This document shows, in pieces, positions 15,073 through 23,857 of a DNA stretch of 51,791 nucleotides. The DNA lies in the NCBI GenBank assembly GCA_964537555.1, contig CAZIAD010000023.1, positions 1-51,791 on the forward strand, in the 5' to 3' direction. Position numbers and translations under genes: made by a program. The stretch is from CAYRWR01 sp964537555. Lineage in GTDB: Bacteria > Spirochaetota > Brevinematia > Brevinematales > CAYRWR01. The first letter of the stretch is position 1; each line of letters opens with the position of its first letter. The notes under the pieces were generated by a model. It had not been told where the DNA came from. It saw only the letters and a program-made list of their open reading frames with translations, and made no database searches.

Positions 15073-16494
15073 ATGAAGGGAAGCTATAAATTATACCCGG
15101 TATATAAAGAGATACCGGCAGACATTGAGACACCCGTATCAGCATTTCTGGCCTTAAAAGGAGAAGGTGAAAAGGGTTTTCTCCTGGAAAGTGTGGAAAT
15201 GGAAGAAAAACTGGGGAGATTTTCTTTTCTGGGTTTCAAACCGGAACTGGAATTCAGTGCTAAAAAAAATAAGGTGCGTATTGATTTCAGGGGTGAGATC
15301 GAAGAGTGTGATAGTGAAAATCCCATAGATGAGATCAAAAGAGTCATTAATTCTTTTAAAGAACAGACCATCGAGTCTTTACCTCCATTCAGTGCCGGCC
15401 TGGTAGGATATTTCTCCTATGACAGTGTCCGATATTTTGAAGAGCTGCCTGATACCAGCCCTGATGTGTTAAATCTCCCTGATATATATTTTGTTATGCC
15501 CAAAATACTGATCGCATTTGATCATATTAAACAAAAAATGATATTTATCGCCTATGCCTATCATGAAGATGAGAGACAGGAGGCATTGGCGCTTATTGAG
15601 CAATATGAAAACCGGCTTTTTGATGCTAAACCAGCTCCCCGTATTCCCGAAAGCGGACAGAAAAAGATCCGGCTTACCTCAAATATTAAAAAAGAAGATT
15701 TTGAAGCGGCAGTAAATAAAGCCAAGCAATATATCGTAGCAGGCGATATATTTCAGGTAGTGCTTTCACAGCGCCTCAAGACTCATACTGAGATCCCCCC
15801 TTTCGATATCTACCGTAAGCTTCGGATGATCAATCCCTCCCCCTATATGTTTTACATGGATTTTAATGATTTTCATCTCATAGGATCCTCTCCGGAAGTG
15901 ATGGTCCGACGCACCCGCAGCGGGGGAAAAGATGAAGTCCTGGTACGCCCCATTGCCGGTACCCGCCTCAGAGGAAAATCTTTGCAGGAAGATGCCGCTA
16001 TCGAAAAGGATCTCCTGTCTGATGTAAAAGAGCTGGCTGAACATACCATGCTTCTGGACCTGGGCCGCAATGATGTGGGACGCATTGCTGAATTTGGATC
16101 AGTGAAAGTCGACCGCCCCTTTCATATCGAAAGATTTTCTCATGTTATCCATATAGTCTCAGATGTAAGAGGCACTCCCCTGGAAAAATACGATGCTCCT
16201 GATATTCTGGGGGCTACCTTTCCCGCGGGGACTGTGAGCGGCTCTCCTAAAGTACGGGCCATGGAGATCATTGAGGAACTGGAACCGGAAAAACGGGGCA
16301 TCTATGCCGGAGCCATAGGCTATATTGATTTTTCCGGGAATACAGACACCTGTATTGCCTTACGAACTATAGTCTATAAAGACAAGACGGCCTATATTCA
16401 GGCCGGAGCGGGAATAGTCTATGACTCAGTTCCGGAAAAAGAACATCAGGAGACCTTGAATAAAGCCAAGGCCCTGTTTAAAGCCCTGGTCTAA
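15073..16494 (+). CDS. trpE: Anthranilate synthase component I
   Basis: Makes anthranilate from chorismate with ammonia supplied by TrpG. The start at 15073 (MKGSYKLYP) is chosen because AAAGGAG lies just upstream; a longer open frame runs back through the attenuator and is not real. At 473 residues the length is normal. The C-terminal chorismate-binding domain shows QVVLSQRL, PSPYMFYMDF, GSSPEVMV, RPIAGTRLRG, DLGRNDVGR and AGTVSGSPKVRAMEII. The N-terminal LLESVEMEEKLGRFSFLG resembles the Trp feedback-binding motif, so allosteric inhibition by tryptophan is likely. Confidence 0.97.
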   Translation: MKGSYKLYPVYKEIPADIETPVSAFLALKGEGEKGFLLESVEMEEKLGRFSFLGFKPELEFSAKKNKVRIDFRGEIEECDSENPIDEIKRVINSFKEQTIESLPPFSAGLVGYFSYDSVRYFEELPDTSPDVLNLPDIYFVMPKILIAFDHIKQKMIFIAYAYHEDERQEALALIEQYENRLFDAKPAPRIPESGQKKIRLTSNIKKEDFEAAVNKAKQYIVAGDIFQVVLSQRLKTHTEIPPFDIYRKLRMINPSPYMFYMDFNDFHLIGSSPEVMVRRTRSGGKDEVLVRPIAGTRLRGKSLQEDAAIEKDLLSDVKELAEHTMLLDLGRNDVGRIAEFGSVKVDRPFHIERFSHVIHIVSDVRGTPLEKYDAPDILGATFPAGTVSGSPKVRAMEIIEELEPEKRGIYAGAIGYIDFSGNTDTCIALRTIVYKDKTAYIQAGAGIVYDSVPEKEHQETLNKAKALFKALV

Positions 16495-16504
16495 GGAGAC
16501 AACT

Positions 16505-18100
16505 ATGATACTGGTAATAGATAACTACGATTCTTTTATATACAATATTGTGCAGTACATCGGTGAATACTATCCCGATGTCAGGGTATTCCGAAACGAT
16601 AAGATCACTGTGGATGAAGTCCTGAGCCTGGAGCCTGATGGAATCATTATTTCACCGGGACCGGGAAGGCCCGAAGACGGAGGGATCTCCATCGATCTCA
16701 TAAAAAATGCCGGAGATATCCCCCTGTTCGGAGTATGTCTGGGGCATCAGTCCATAGCCCAGGCCTACGGCGGTGATATTATCTCTGCCTCGCATATCAT
16801 GCACGGTAAGAGCTCTGAAATGTCACATAACCAGCAGGGTATATTTGCCGATATGAAGACCCCTATCAAAGGCATCCGCTATCATTCTCTGGTAGCCAAA
16901 AAGGTGACGCTGCCTGATAGCCTGGAGATTACCGCGGAAAGTGATGACGGTGAGATCATGGGCCTGAAAGTAAAAGGCAAGGATATCTATGGTATACAGT
17001 TTCATCCCGAATCTATTCTTACCGAAGACGGTAAAAAGATCATTAAGAATTTTGTAGATATTGTAAAAGTAAAGGAAAATGACCGCATCAATAAACGCAT
17101 AAAATATTTTATCACTCAGGTCAGTGAAAGCCAGGACCTCACTCTGGCTGAAGCGGAAGAGATGATGAAATATATAATGGAAGGAAAGGCCTCCTCTGCC
17201 CAGATAGGAGCCTACCTCATGTCATTGAAGATGAAAGGGGAAAGTGCAGATGAGATTGCCGGGTCTGCCCGGGCCATGTTCCAGGCAGCCCAACACCTGG
17301 ACAGCGATCTGAGCCCATTGGCTGACACCTGTGGTACCGGTGGGGACCATTCCGGGACATTTAATATATCTACCGCTACCGCCTTTGTAGCAGCAGGTGC
17401 CGGAGTGGCTATTGCCAAACATGGAAACCGCTCTATTACTTCCCAGTCTGGTTCCGCGGATGTACTGGAAAAGCTGGGCATCAATATAAGCCTCAGTCCC
17501 CGTGAAAGCGAAGAACTGCTCCGTCACAGTGGTTTTTCTTTTATGTTTGCCCCCCTTTATCATCCTGCCATGAAATACGTCATGCCGGTACGCAGGGAAT
17601 TAGGGGTTCGTACCATTTTCAATATTCTGGGCCCCATAGTCAATCCCGCTGGTGTCAAACATCACGTCATGGGAGTATTCAAGCCTGAGCTCCTCCCTTT
17701 GATTGCAGATGTTTTCGCGCGGCTAGGCCATGAGCATAGTATGGTGGTACATGGAGAAGGGGGCCTGGATGAGGCTACCATTGAAGGAAAGACTTATATC
17801 AAAGAGATAAAAAACGGGGTGATCAGCGACCTCACCATAGAAGCCTCTCAGTGGGGGCTGGACGGCAGCCTTCATAATCTGAGAGTCGCTGATTCCCAGG
17901 AAAGTGCAGACCTCATCCTCAGTATTTTAAAAGGTGAAGAAAATGGTGATCCCCGAAAAGCCGTGATCCTCAATGCTGCGCTGGTCATCTCAGTATCAAT
18001 GGGCCTCTCACTGGATGAAGCTGTCAAAAAAGCCACTGAATCCATAGACAGCGGGGCGGCCCTGAAGGCATTGACCAGTTCGACTGCTCTGGTAAAATGA
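16505..18100 (+). CDS. trpGD: Fused anthranilate synthase glutaminase / anthranilate phosphoribosyltransferase
   Basis: Residues 1-190 are a class I glutamine amidotransferase: SPGPGRPED, the nucleophile Cys78 in FGVCLGH, and His167/Glu169 in IQFHPES. Residues about 195-531 are TrpD: DTCGTGGDHSGTFNIST (from 274), KHGNRSITSQSGSADVLE, and RTIFNILGPIVNPA. The fusion lets one polypeptide feed ammonia to TrpE and then phosphoribosylate anthranilate; similar TrpGD fusions are known in enterobacteria. It starts 10 bp after trpE with a GGAG site. No frameshift or missing residue was noticed. Confidence 0.96.
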   Translation: MILVIDNYDSFIYNIVQYIGEYYPDVRVFRNDKITVDEVLSLEPDGIIISPGPGRPEDGGISIDLIKNAGDIPLFGVCLGHQSIAQAYGGDIISASHIMHGKSSEMSHNQQGIFADMKTPIKGIRYHSLVAKKVTLPDSLEITAESDDGEIMGLKVKGKDIYGIQFHPESILTEDGKKIIKNFVDIVKVKENDRINKRIKYFITQVSESQDLTLAEAEEMMKYIMEGKASSAQIGAYLMSLKMKGESADEIAGSARAMFQAAQHLDSDLSPLADTCGTGGDHSGTFNISTATAFVAAGAGVAIAKHGNRSITSQSGSADVLEKLGINISLSPRESEELLRHSGFSFMFAPLYHPAMKYVMPVRRELGVRTIFNILGPIVNPAGVKHHVMGVFKPELLPLIADVFARLGHEHSMVVHGEGGLDEATIEGKTYIKEIKNGVISDLTIEASQWGLDGSLHNLRVADSQESADLILSILKGEENGDPRKAVILNAALVISVSMGLSLDEAVKKATESIDSGAALKALTSSTALVK

Positions 18101-18109
18101 GGATAGATC

Positions 18110-18886
18110 ATGAATAGACTGACAGAGATCCTGGATAATAAAAAAAGAGAGATAGAGATACTGCATGAAAGCTATGAACCCGATCTGGAAGCCATGCAAC
18201 GGCCCCGGCCTTCTTTTCTAAAAGCTTTGCAATCCTCTAAAAATCTATCTGTGATAGCAGAATTAAAACGACGCTCGCCCTCTGAGGGAGAATTGAACAT
18301 CAATGCTGACCCCAGGGCTACAGCAGCCCTCTATGCCCAAAATGGTGCCAGTGCAATTTCTATCCTGACTGATAAAAAATTCTTTGGGGGCGGGATGGAT
18401 TTTCTGGAAGATATTTTCGGCAGCGTCCCCCTTCCCCTCCTCTGTAAAGAATTTATCCTCGATCCATTTCAGATAGACCTGGCCCGGGAACATGGAGCAT
18501 CCGCAGTACTACTCATCACAGATATACTGGATGATGAAGAGCTGGCCAGTCTCTACCACTACTCCAGGGACATGGAGCTGGATGTACTCCTGGAGGCACA
18601 TAGCCCTGAAAACATAGAAAGAGCCGCCGAATTAAGGGCTCCCATCATCGGGATAAATAACCGTAATCTGGCTAGCTTTGAGATTGACATCAATCATTCT
18701 GTAAAATACCTCCCCCTCTTGCCAGAGTTTTCTATTAAGCTCTCCCTCTCCGCCGTAAATACTCCTGAAGACGGGCAGATGCTGGCCCGGGCTGGTTTTG
18801 ATGGCATACTGGTGGGGTCCAGTCTCATGAAGGCAGCTCATCCGGAGGCTTTGCTCCAGGAGTTAAGCTCCATCAGCCGCCATTAA
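18110..18886 (+). CDS. trpC: Indole-3-glycerol phosphate synthase
   Basis: A 258-residue TIM barrel that closes the indole ring of carboxyphenylaminodeoxyribulose phosphate. Family motifs: VIAELKRRSPSEG (catalytic Lys and Glu), ISILTDKKFFGG, LLCKEFILD, LLEAHSPENIERA, IIGINNRNLASFEID, and GILVGSSLMKA. It is monofunctional: no TrpF domain follows. It starts 9 bp after trpGD and is followed by a strong terminator, so the transcript ends here. trpF, trpB and trpA must be encoded elsewhere or be missing. Confidence 0.96.
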   Translation: MNRLTEILDNKKREIEILHESYEPDLEAMQRPRPSFLKALQSSKNLSVIAELKRRSPSEGELNINADPRATAALYAQNGASAISILTDKKFFGGGMDFLEDIFGSVPLPLLCKEFILDPFQIDLAREHGASAVLLITDILDDEELASLYHYSRDMELDVLLEAHSPENIERAAELRAPIIGINNRNLASFEIDINHSVKYLPLLPEFSIKLSLSAVNTPEDGQMLARAGFDGILVGSSLMKAAHPEALLQELSSISRH

Positions 18887-18900
18887 TAGTGCCAATGAAA

Positions 18901-18928
18901 AACGCCCCTTGATGAGGGGTGTTTTTTT
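18901..18928 (+). terminator. Terminator of the trp operon
   Basis: An 8-bp stem with one G-T pair (AACGCCCC / GGGGTGTT), a 7-base loop and a T7 run, 14 bp after the trpC stop. Confidence 0.85.
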
Positions 18929-18943
18929 ATTGGCTGCCGGGAG

Positions 18944-18975
18944 TAAGAAAAAGGGCCATCCCGAGAGATGGCCCT
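18944..18975 (-). terminator. Terminator downstream of the lipoprotein gene
   Basis: Perfect 9-bp stem (AGGGCCATC / GATGGCCCT) with a 6-base loop. On the minus strand it is followed by TTTTCTT. It lies 15 bp after the lipoprotein stop. Confidence 0.75.
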
Positions 18976-18990
18976 GTACATAGTATTTTC

Positions 18991-19692
18991 CTATTGCACA
19001 CTGATAGACAATGTTGGGGCCACAAAGACCGGCCCGCTTGCATAAGCAGACCCGTTGGTCTGCACCCTGATCATATTCTCAGTACCAAAGATCAGATTCA
19101 GTACAGCCTGATCCAGTCTTCCATTTATATCCAGAGGATTGATCAGCGTATCCAGTCCTCCTGATACAGTATAGCCCAGGTCATTAAGCTGCTGCTGCAG
19201 CTCTTCGGTAGCCCAGTAATTGGTAGCCTGAAGATTAACAGGATTATTAGTATATGCATATAAGGTATCTGAGACCGGTAAGCCATTCAAATCGCTGGAA
19301 TTGAGAGTGATCTCTGCCATCCACTGGGGCTTATAGATGATACGGACTCCATTATACTCTCCTCCTGTGATCTCAGTCTCGGACCCGGGAGTGGTGAGCG
19401 TCACACCCTGCACTATATCATTGGTGGCAGCCCCATTGGCAAATACATTTTGCCACTCAGGATTTAATATCCCTTTGAGAATATCTACCTGTATGATCAC
19501 CACTTTGAAGGCGTCAGGGGAAAAGGCGATCTCATTGCTGGCTATGGGGGTTGACAGTGTATGGGCGGATAGTGTGCCCAGCCCTGGTGTCTGGTCACTG
19601 ACCCCATTAATGACCAGTCTTGCCGTTCCCTGAAACAGGGCACAACCTGAAGTCAGTATAGCCAGGATACTCGTTAAAATGATTTTCCTCAT
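18991..19692 (-). CDS. Lipoprotein, possibly DUF4382-like
   Basis: A 233-residue secreted lipoprotein: a basic start (MRK), hydrophobic core and lipobox LTSGC (Cys17). The mature part is rich in Asn, Thr and Gly, with beta-strand character. FKVVIIQVDILKG and GGEYNGVRIIYKP recall DUF4382-type domains, where a first strand (VTIDKVEV) and an AGxYxxIRL motif occur, but the match is weak. It is flanked by its own terminator and an upstream gap. Role unknown, probably surface or periplasmic. Confidence 0.6.
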   Translation of the reverse strand: MRKIILTSILAILTSGCALFQGTARLVINGVSDQTPGLGTLSAHTLSTPIASNEIAFSPDAFKVVIIQVDILKGILNPEWQNVFANGAATNDIVQGVTLTTPGSETEITGGEYNGVRIIYKPQWMAEITLNSSDLNGLPVSDTLYAYTNNPVNLQATNYWATEELQQQLNDLGYTVSGGLDTLINPLDINGRLDQAVLNLIFGTENMIRVQTNGSAYASGPVFVAPTLSISVQ

Positions 19693-19762
19693 GCTACTCT
19701 CCTCTGTGCTTAGTACATTAACTTACCCTGTTTATTGGAAGTTTTCAAGCGTTTTTTTGTAC

Positions 19763-19792
19763 AAAAAAAGCCGGATCATCATGGATCCGGCT
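19763..19792 (-). terminator. Terminator of the ECF sigma operon
   Basis: Perfect 9-bp stem (AGCCGGATC / GATCCGGCT), 6-base loop, and on the minus strand a T6-7 run. It lies 20 bp after the Spy-like gene. Confidence 0.88.
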
Positions 19793-19811
19793 ATAATCTG
19801 TTTACTATCCT

Positions 19812-20369
19812 TTATTTAGGCCCCTTATCTGATTTCATGGCCTCCATCTTCTTAACGTGGTCCACGAACTTCTTCATCTCTTTCGAGTCTTTTGACAGGG
19901 TACTGACCCATTCATCTATTCCCTTTCTCAGTTCTTTCTGCTCCTGCTGATGCAGTTTATGGATCTGATCCATCGCTTTCTGGCGGATCTCTCCCATTTT
20001 GATCTCTATCTGGTTCAGTTGTTCCAGCTTTTTTGCGATCTCAGCCCCTGTCTTATCGGGATTGGCATCATAAGCAGGTACCAGGTCGTGTATGGCTTTG
20101 TGCAATTCTCTTTTTTGCTCATTGTACTGCAGGTTTGCTTCTTTACTATCCAGCATGATACGTTGTATCTGTATCTTATACTTTTCAGCAATAGATTCCA
20201 GTCCGGCCATTTTTATAAGCATGCCCCTGTCTTCCTGCATACCTTGCCCAGGCCCCATCTCGTGCATCCCGGGCTTTCCCATAGATTCCGGGCCATGTCC
20301 GGGCTTGGCATAGGACAGTGAAGCTGTCATCATAAACAGTGCCGCCAGCAATAATGATTTCTTTGTCAT
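19812..20369 (-). CDS. Periplasmic Spy/CpxP-like protein with a Met/His-rich N-terminus
   Basis: 185 residues with a Sec signal peptide ending near SYA-KP. The mature N-terminus (about 22-50) is rich in His, Met and Gly (KPGHG, MGKPGMHEMGPGQGM), suggesting metal binding. The remainder is long amphipathic helices (LDSKEANLQYNEQKRELHKAIHDL, LEQLNQIEIKMGEIRQKAMDQIHKLHQQEQKEL), resembling the Spy/CpxP/ZraP/CnrX heavy-metal and envelope-stress family. It is third in the operon after sigma and anti-sigma genes, the arrangement seen when a periplasmic sensor controls an ECF sigma factor. Whether it senses metal or chaperones proteins is inference. Confidence 0.7.
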   Translation of the reverse strand: MTKKSLLLAALFMMTASLSYAKPGHGPESMGKPGMHEMGPGQGMQEDRGMLIKMAGLESIAEKYKIQIQRIMLDSKEANLQYNEQKRELHKAIHDLVPAYDANPDKTGAEIAKKLEQLNQIEIKMGEIRQKAMDQIHKLHQQEQKELRKGIDEWVSTLSKDSKEMKKFVDHVKKMEAMKSDKGPK

Positions 20370-20396
20370 ATCTAACTCCTATATTTACATAATGGC

Positions 20397-20834
20397 TTAT
20401 AACGTAGCTATTTCGTAATAGTAATCCAGGACAGACTCACTCTGCTCTTTATATTCTTCCAGTTTTACTTCATTCCGGCTCATCACTCTCATCGATCTGT
20501 CATTCTCCAGTAAGTGGGTATAGCTGTATTTTCTGTTACTTTTAGCTGGTAAGAAAAACAAACCGGCTGTTAGTAATAATACGGCCACAGCTGATGCACC
20601 AGCCCATTTTTTCCAGTTCAGGCCAGGTTGCACTATTTTGTTGTTTTGTCTCTCCTGGAATCTTTCCCATAGATCCACTTCGGGCACCTTATCTTTGAGA
20701 CGAAGACTCACTTCATAATATTCCCTCAGCTCTTTATCTGCCTGTATACTTTTTCCGATTTCAGTATGTGTCATATCATCCAACTCTTGTTTATCTGCAT
20801 TATCGATTATATCCATGATTTCATCTTTAAGCAT
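20397..20834 (-). CDS. Anti-sigma factor (single-pass)
   Basis: 145 residues: an acidic cytoplasmic N-terminal domain of about 73 residues (DMTHTEIGKSIQADKELREYYEVSLRLKDKVPEVDLWERF), one transmembrane helix (about 78-95), and a short periplasmic tail. There is no clear zinc-binding HxxxCxxC motif, so it is not a classical ZAS protein. The start codon lies inside the end of the sigma gene (8-bp overlap), so production is coupled to it. It probably sequesters the ECF factor at the membrane and responds to the Spy-like protein encoded next. Confidence 0.75.
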   Translation of the reverse strand: MLKDEIMDIIDNADKQELDDMTHTEIGKSIQADKELREYYEVSLRLKDKVPEVDLWERFQERQNNKIVQPGLNWKKWAGASAVAVLLLTAGLFFLPAKSNRKYSYTHLLENDRSMRVMSRNEVKLEEYKEQSESVLDYYYEIATL

Positions 20835-21312
20835 AGCTTACCTCCGTTTCCTGAATCAGTTTTAATTTTGCCCTGCGATACAGTGACTTTACTGTTGGTA
20901 ACTTCATGTCCAGAATATCAGCTATTTCCTGAAACTTCATTTCTTCCAGATCTTTATATAGTACTATGGTCCTTTCTTCATCTTTAAGAGCCATCAGGGC
21001 CTGCTCCAGCTGTTGATTGGTCTCTGCCAGCAAAGACCATGTCTCAGGGTCAATATCATCCGACTTCATATCCTCATGTAAGACACCCCAGCTGAATTTA
21101 TTTTTGAGCAGGTGTTTTTTTGCCATATTGATCCCTATACGGACCAGATATCCAACAGGGTTGTCAAAAGTATTCACTTTATCCCACCTTTCATGTACTT
21201 TCATAAATGTCTCCACGGTAATATCTTCAGCGATATCCCGCTTTCTAACATAACTGTACACGATCCTGAATAAGAGATTTTGATTCTCTTTAAAATAAGT
21301 CTCAAAATTCAC
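20827..21312 (-). CDS. ECF-type RNA polymerase sigma factor
   Basis: 161 residues, the usual ECF length. Region 2: LLFRIVYSYVRKRDIAEDITVETFMKVHERW. Region 4: ALKDEERTIVLYKDLEEMKFQEIADILDMKLPTVKSLYRRAKLKL, with the helix-turn-helix. The start is GTG with a strong GAGGAG ribosome site 5 bp upstream. No GGAAC-type -35 autoregulatory motif was seen upstream. It heads a three-gene operon with its anti-sigma factor and a Met/His-rich periplasmic protein. Confidence 0.92.
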   Translation of the reverse strand: MNFETYFKENQNLLFRIVYSYVRKRDIAEDITVETFMKVHERWDKVNTFDNPVGYLVRIGINMAKKHLLKNKFSWGVLHEDMKSDDIDPETWSLLAETNQQLEQALMALKDEERTIVLYKDLEEMKFQEIADILDMKLPTVKSLYRRAKLKLIQETEVSYA

Positions 21313-21447
21313 AGCAACTCCTCTCTGTTACTAATAAAATAAGTATTATGATGGGTTAAAAGATGCGAATTTGCAAGATTTTATTTTAAAACTTTTGCTT
21401 TTTTGATAATTGCCGATATTTAAATAGATTTATAATAAGGATTTAAC

Positions 21448-22431
21448 ATGATCAGAGTGATCGGTGGGGATCCTCATCGCCTCTCGGGCCTGGGCCCCAG
21501 TAAGGTGGTGCACGTTAGGGTAATAGAACAAAAAGGTAATGCCGTTGTCATCGAGATGAATGGTATCAGGATGAATGCCCGCATGGATGAAGGCCTGCCT
21601 CAGAATTTTCTGGCTTTTATTGAAAATACGGGAAATACTGTACAGCTCAAATTATTAAAAAACGTGCAGTCCTCTGAAGGATTTAAACAGCTGACACGCC
21701 AGAAACTGGTGGAAAAGATAGAATCCTTTTTTCTGAGCAATAACATCCCCTTTTCTCAAAGCCTGCTGAAAATGGCTCTGCGCTTCACAGAATCAGGGTT
21801 AAAGCTGGATAAAACCCTCCTTAATACCCTGCACAGGATCAGTTTAAGCCTGGGAGAAGATTTTGCTGCTTTTCTGATCAATCTGGCATCTCAGGGTATC
21901 GAGCTGAACAGAGAGTTAATCCATTTCTTTTATCAGTTTAGAAATACGCTAAGAAAGCTGCTCAAAGATAAAGGATCTGAAGCGTCCACGGATTCGCAGG
22001 AAGACAGGCCTCATCCTTCAGACTTGCTAATAGGACTGATGAGTTCCCTGTTTGATACAAGGTATGACGCCAAACTACGAGAATGTGATCAGGGGGAGCT
22101 CCTGATTCAGGTAGTAAGACGGGATGAAGAGGGTATTCAGAGATTTTATATTGATATCTCACTCAATGATGAAGATAAACTATTAATAGTAATAGACTGG
22201 GGTGAGACTCTGTTAAAAGCAAATGTACTCATGTCCCAGGAATTGTATAACGGCATTATTACAGAACTGAATATTAAAAAAGATACTCTGTTGGATAAGA
22301 TCAGGAATATAACCCGTGATAAAGAGCTGACCCTTGATTTTCATCCTATGGAGAGAGATATCCACTTATTTGAGCTGGATAATACGATTACCCGCTCAGG
22401 ATTTGCGTCAAACCTGGATATCTTTGTATAA
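21448..22431 (+). CDS. Hypothetical protein, possibly FliK/YlqG-like
   Basis: Not recognised with confidence. 327 residues, no signal peptide or membrane helix. The N-terminus (VIEQKGNAVVIEMNGIRMNARM) looks like a small beta domain. The middle (about 75-170) is helical. The C-terminus (ELLIQVVRRDEEGIQRFYIDISLNDEDKLLIVIDWGETLLKANVLMS) recalls the beta-rich C-terminal region of FliK hook-length proteins. It precedes a FlhB C-terminal paralogue, and in Bacillus ylqG precedes the equivalent ylqH, so a flagellar-export link is plausible. TATAAT at 21431-21436 precedes the start. Confidence 0.5.
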   Translation: MIRVIGGDPHRLSGLGPSKVVHVRVIEQKGNAVVIEMNGIRMNARMDEGLPQNFLAFIENTGNTVQLKLLKNVQSSEGFKQLTRQKLVEKIESFFLSNNIPFSQSLLKMALRFTESGLKLDKTLLNTLHRISLSLGEDFAAFLINLASQGIELNRELIHFFYQFRNTLRKLLKDKGSEASTDSQEDRPHPSDLLIGLMSSLFDTRYDAKLRECDQGELLIQVVRRDEEGIQRFYIDISLNDEDKLLIVIDWGETLLKANVLMSQELYNGIITELNIKKDTLLDKIRNITRDKELTLDFHPMERDIHLFELDNTITRSGFASNLDIFV

Positions 22432-22444
22432 TAAGGAGGACATT

Positions 22445-22696
22445 ATGTCTCAGAAAGCGGTAGCCCTGCAATACGATCCGGAAATACATCAGGCTCCTGC
22501 CATACTTGCCAAAGGCATAGGTGCAGTGGGAGATTTTATTGTAGACCTGGCTCGTAAGAGTGAAATACCTGTTTATAAAAATGATCAGTTAGTAGAATCC
22601 CTGATGCACCTCAGAGATAATGAAGAGATTCCCGGAGATCTGTACAATATTGTGGCAGAAATTTTTTCATTTGTATATTCTCTGAAAGCCAGTTAA
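22445..22696 (+). CDS. FlhB C-terminal-domain paralogue (YlqH/FhlB-type)
   Basis: The 83-residue protein matches only the cytoplasmic C-terminal domain of FlhB: VALQYDPEIHQAPAILAKG, IPVYKNDQLVESL, and IPGDLYNIVAEIFSFVY. The autocleavage NPTH motif and the membrane part of FlhB are absent. The start at 22445 follows an ideal AAGGAGG site; a longer in-frame extension is artefactual. Such stand-alone paralogues occur in spirochaetes and firmicutes and may substitute for or compete with the FlhB C-domain during export-substrate switching. Confidence 0.88.
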   Translation: MSQKAVALQYDPEIHQAPAILAKGIGAVGDFIVDLARKSEIPVYKNDQLVESLMHLRDNEEIPGDLYNIVAEIFSFVYSLKAS

Positions 22697-22712
22697 AAAT
22701 TAGGAGTCCATT

Positions 22713-23855
22713 ATGGCCATGCGCAGAATCCTGGTAGATCAGCTACGCGCAGGAATGAAGTTCAATAAATCTTTATTTGATTCAAACCTGAATATTGTCT
22801 TACCGGCGGGAAAAACCCTGGATCAATTTGCACTCAAAAATCTAAAGGCCAGAAATGTCGAGTACGTGGAGACTGCGGGAGACCTCATGGAAGAAGATGA
22901 TCAGCCCGCACCGGCAGTCAGCCCTTTGCCCGACAAAAAAAAGATACTGGTAGATAAAAACACCGCCAAGCATCTGACCATGTATAAAGAGATCATTTCC
23001 ACCCTCAGTTACCTTTATAACCGTTACAAGATGGGCCATACTTTTGAGACTGAGAAACTGCAACAGACTGCCACCCGCCTGGTCAATGCCATCATGATGG
23101 AAAAAGACCTTAACTCTTTCATCAATCTGGTCAATGTCACTGGAAAAGGCGACTATTTATTTCACCATATCCTGAACACGGCTATTCTGGCTATACTTCT
23201 GGGTAAGAAGCTGGGTTATTCCATGGTCAAATTGGTCAATGTAGCACTATCCGGCCTGACTTTTGAAATAGGGATGATTAAGATCCCTGCATTTATCATT
23301 GAAAAAGAGACCAGGCTCTCCAGCGATGAGCGAAATCAGATCAACACCCACCCTATTCTTTCCTACCAGATCATCACCCGGGACCTCAGTCTGCCTGTGG
23401 AGATTGCCCGGGCCGGACTGGAGCATCATGAAAGATGGGACGGTACCGGATATCCCCGTCATATTAAAGGAAACGAGATCGCAGAAGTGAGCCGTATCAT
23501 ATCTATAATCGATACTTACGAGGCCCTCACCAAAAACCGGGTATACCGGGAAAAGAAAGATTCCTATGACGCCATGAAGCAGGTACTGAGTGAAGGTTCA
23601 AAAAAATTTGACCCTGAAATACTGAAACTGTTTTTAAATATGATGTCGATCTACCCGGTCGGGTCCTACATAAGACTCAATAACAATGCAATAGGAAAAG
23701 TTACGGCAGCCGACCCCGTCTCTCCTTTCAGGCCATCGGTACAGATCATCTATGATGAATTCGGGGATAAGCTGGAAGATGGAGAGATCATAAAGCTCTC
23801 CCGGGAGAAAGACCTCTATATCGTCAAAGCCTTAAAGTCCTCTGCGGTAAGCTGA
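22713..23855 (+). CDS. HD-GYP domain protein with altered HD pair
   Basis: HD-GYP proteins hydrolyse cyclic di-GMP. Residues 1-60 form a DUF3391-like N-domain; the HD-GYP domain spans about 90-320, and a small beta C-terminal domain follows. His151/152, His213, HH238-239, the GYP loop DGTGYP (243-248) and Asp267 are kept. The defining HDIGK is replaced by FEIGM (Phe184-Glu185), removing two metal ligands and the lysine. It may be an inactive c-di-GMP-binding effector rather than an enzyme. It sits with the FlhB paralogue and yraN, suggesting a motility-related role. Confidence 0.85.
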   Translation: MAMRRILVDQLRAGMKFNKSLFDSNLNIVLPAGKTLDQFALKNLKARNVEYVETAGDLMEEDDQPAPAVSPLPDKKKILVDKNTAKHLTMYKEIISTLSYLYNRYKMGHTFETEKLQQTATRLVNAIMMEKDLNSFINLVNVTGKGDYLFHHILNTAILAILLGKKLGYSMVKLVNVALSGLTFEIGMIKIPAFIIEKETRLSSDERNQINTHPILSYQIITRDLSLPVEIARAGLEHHERWDGTGYPRHIKGNEIAEVSRIISIIDTYEALTKNRVYREKKDSYDAMKQVLSEGSKKFDPEILKLFLNMMSIYPVGSYIRLNNNAIGKVTAADPVSPFRPSVQIIYDEFGDKLEDGEIIKLSREKDLYIVKALKSSAVS

Positions 23856-23857
23856 AC

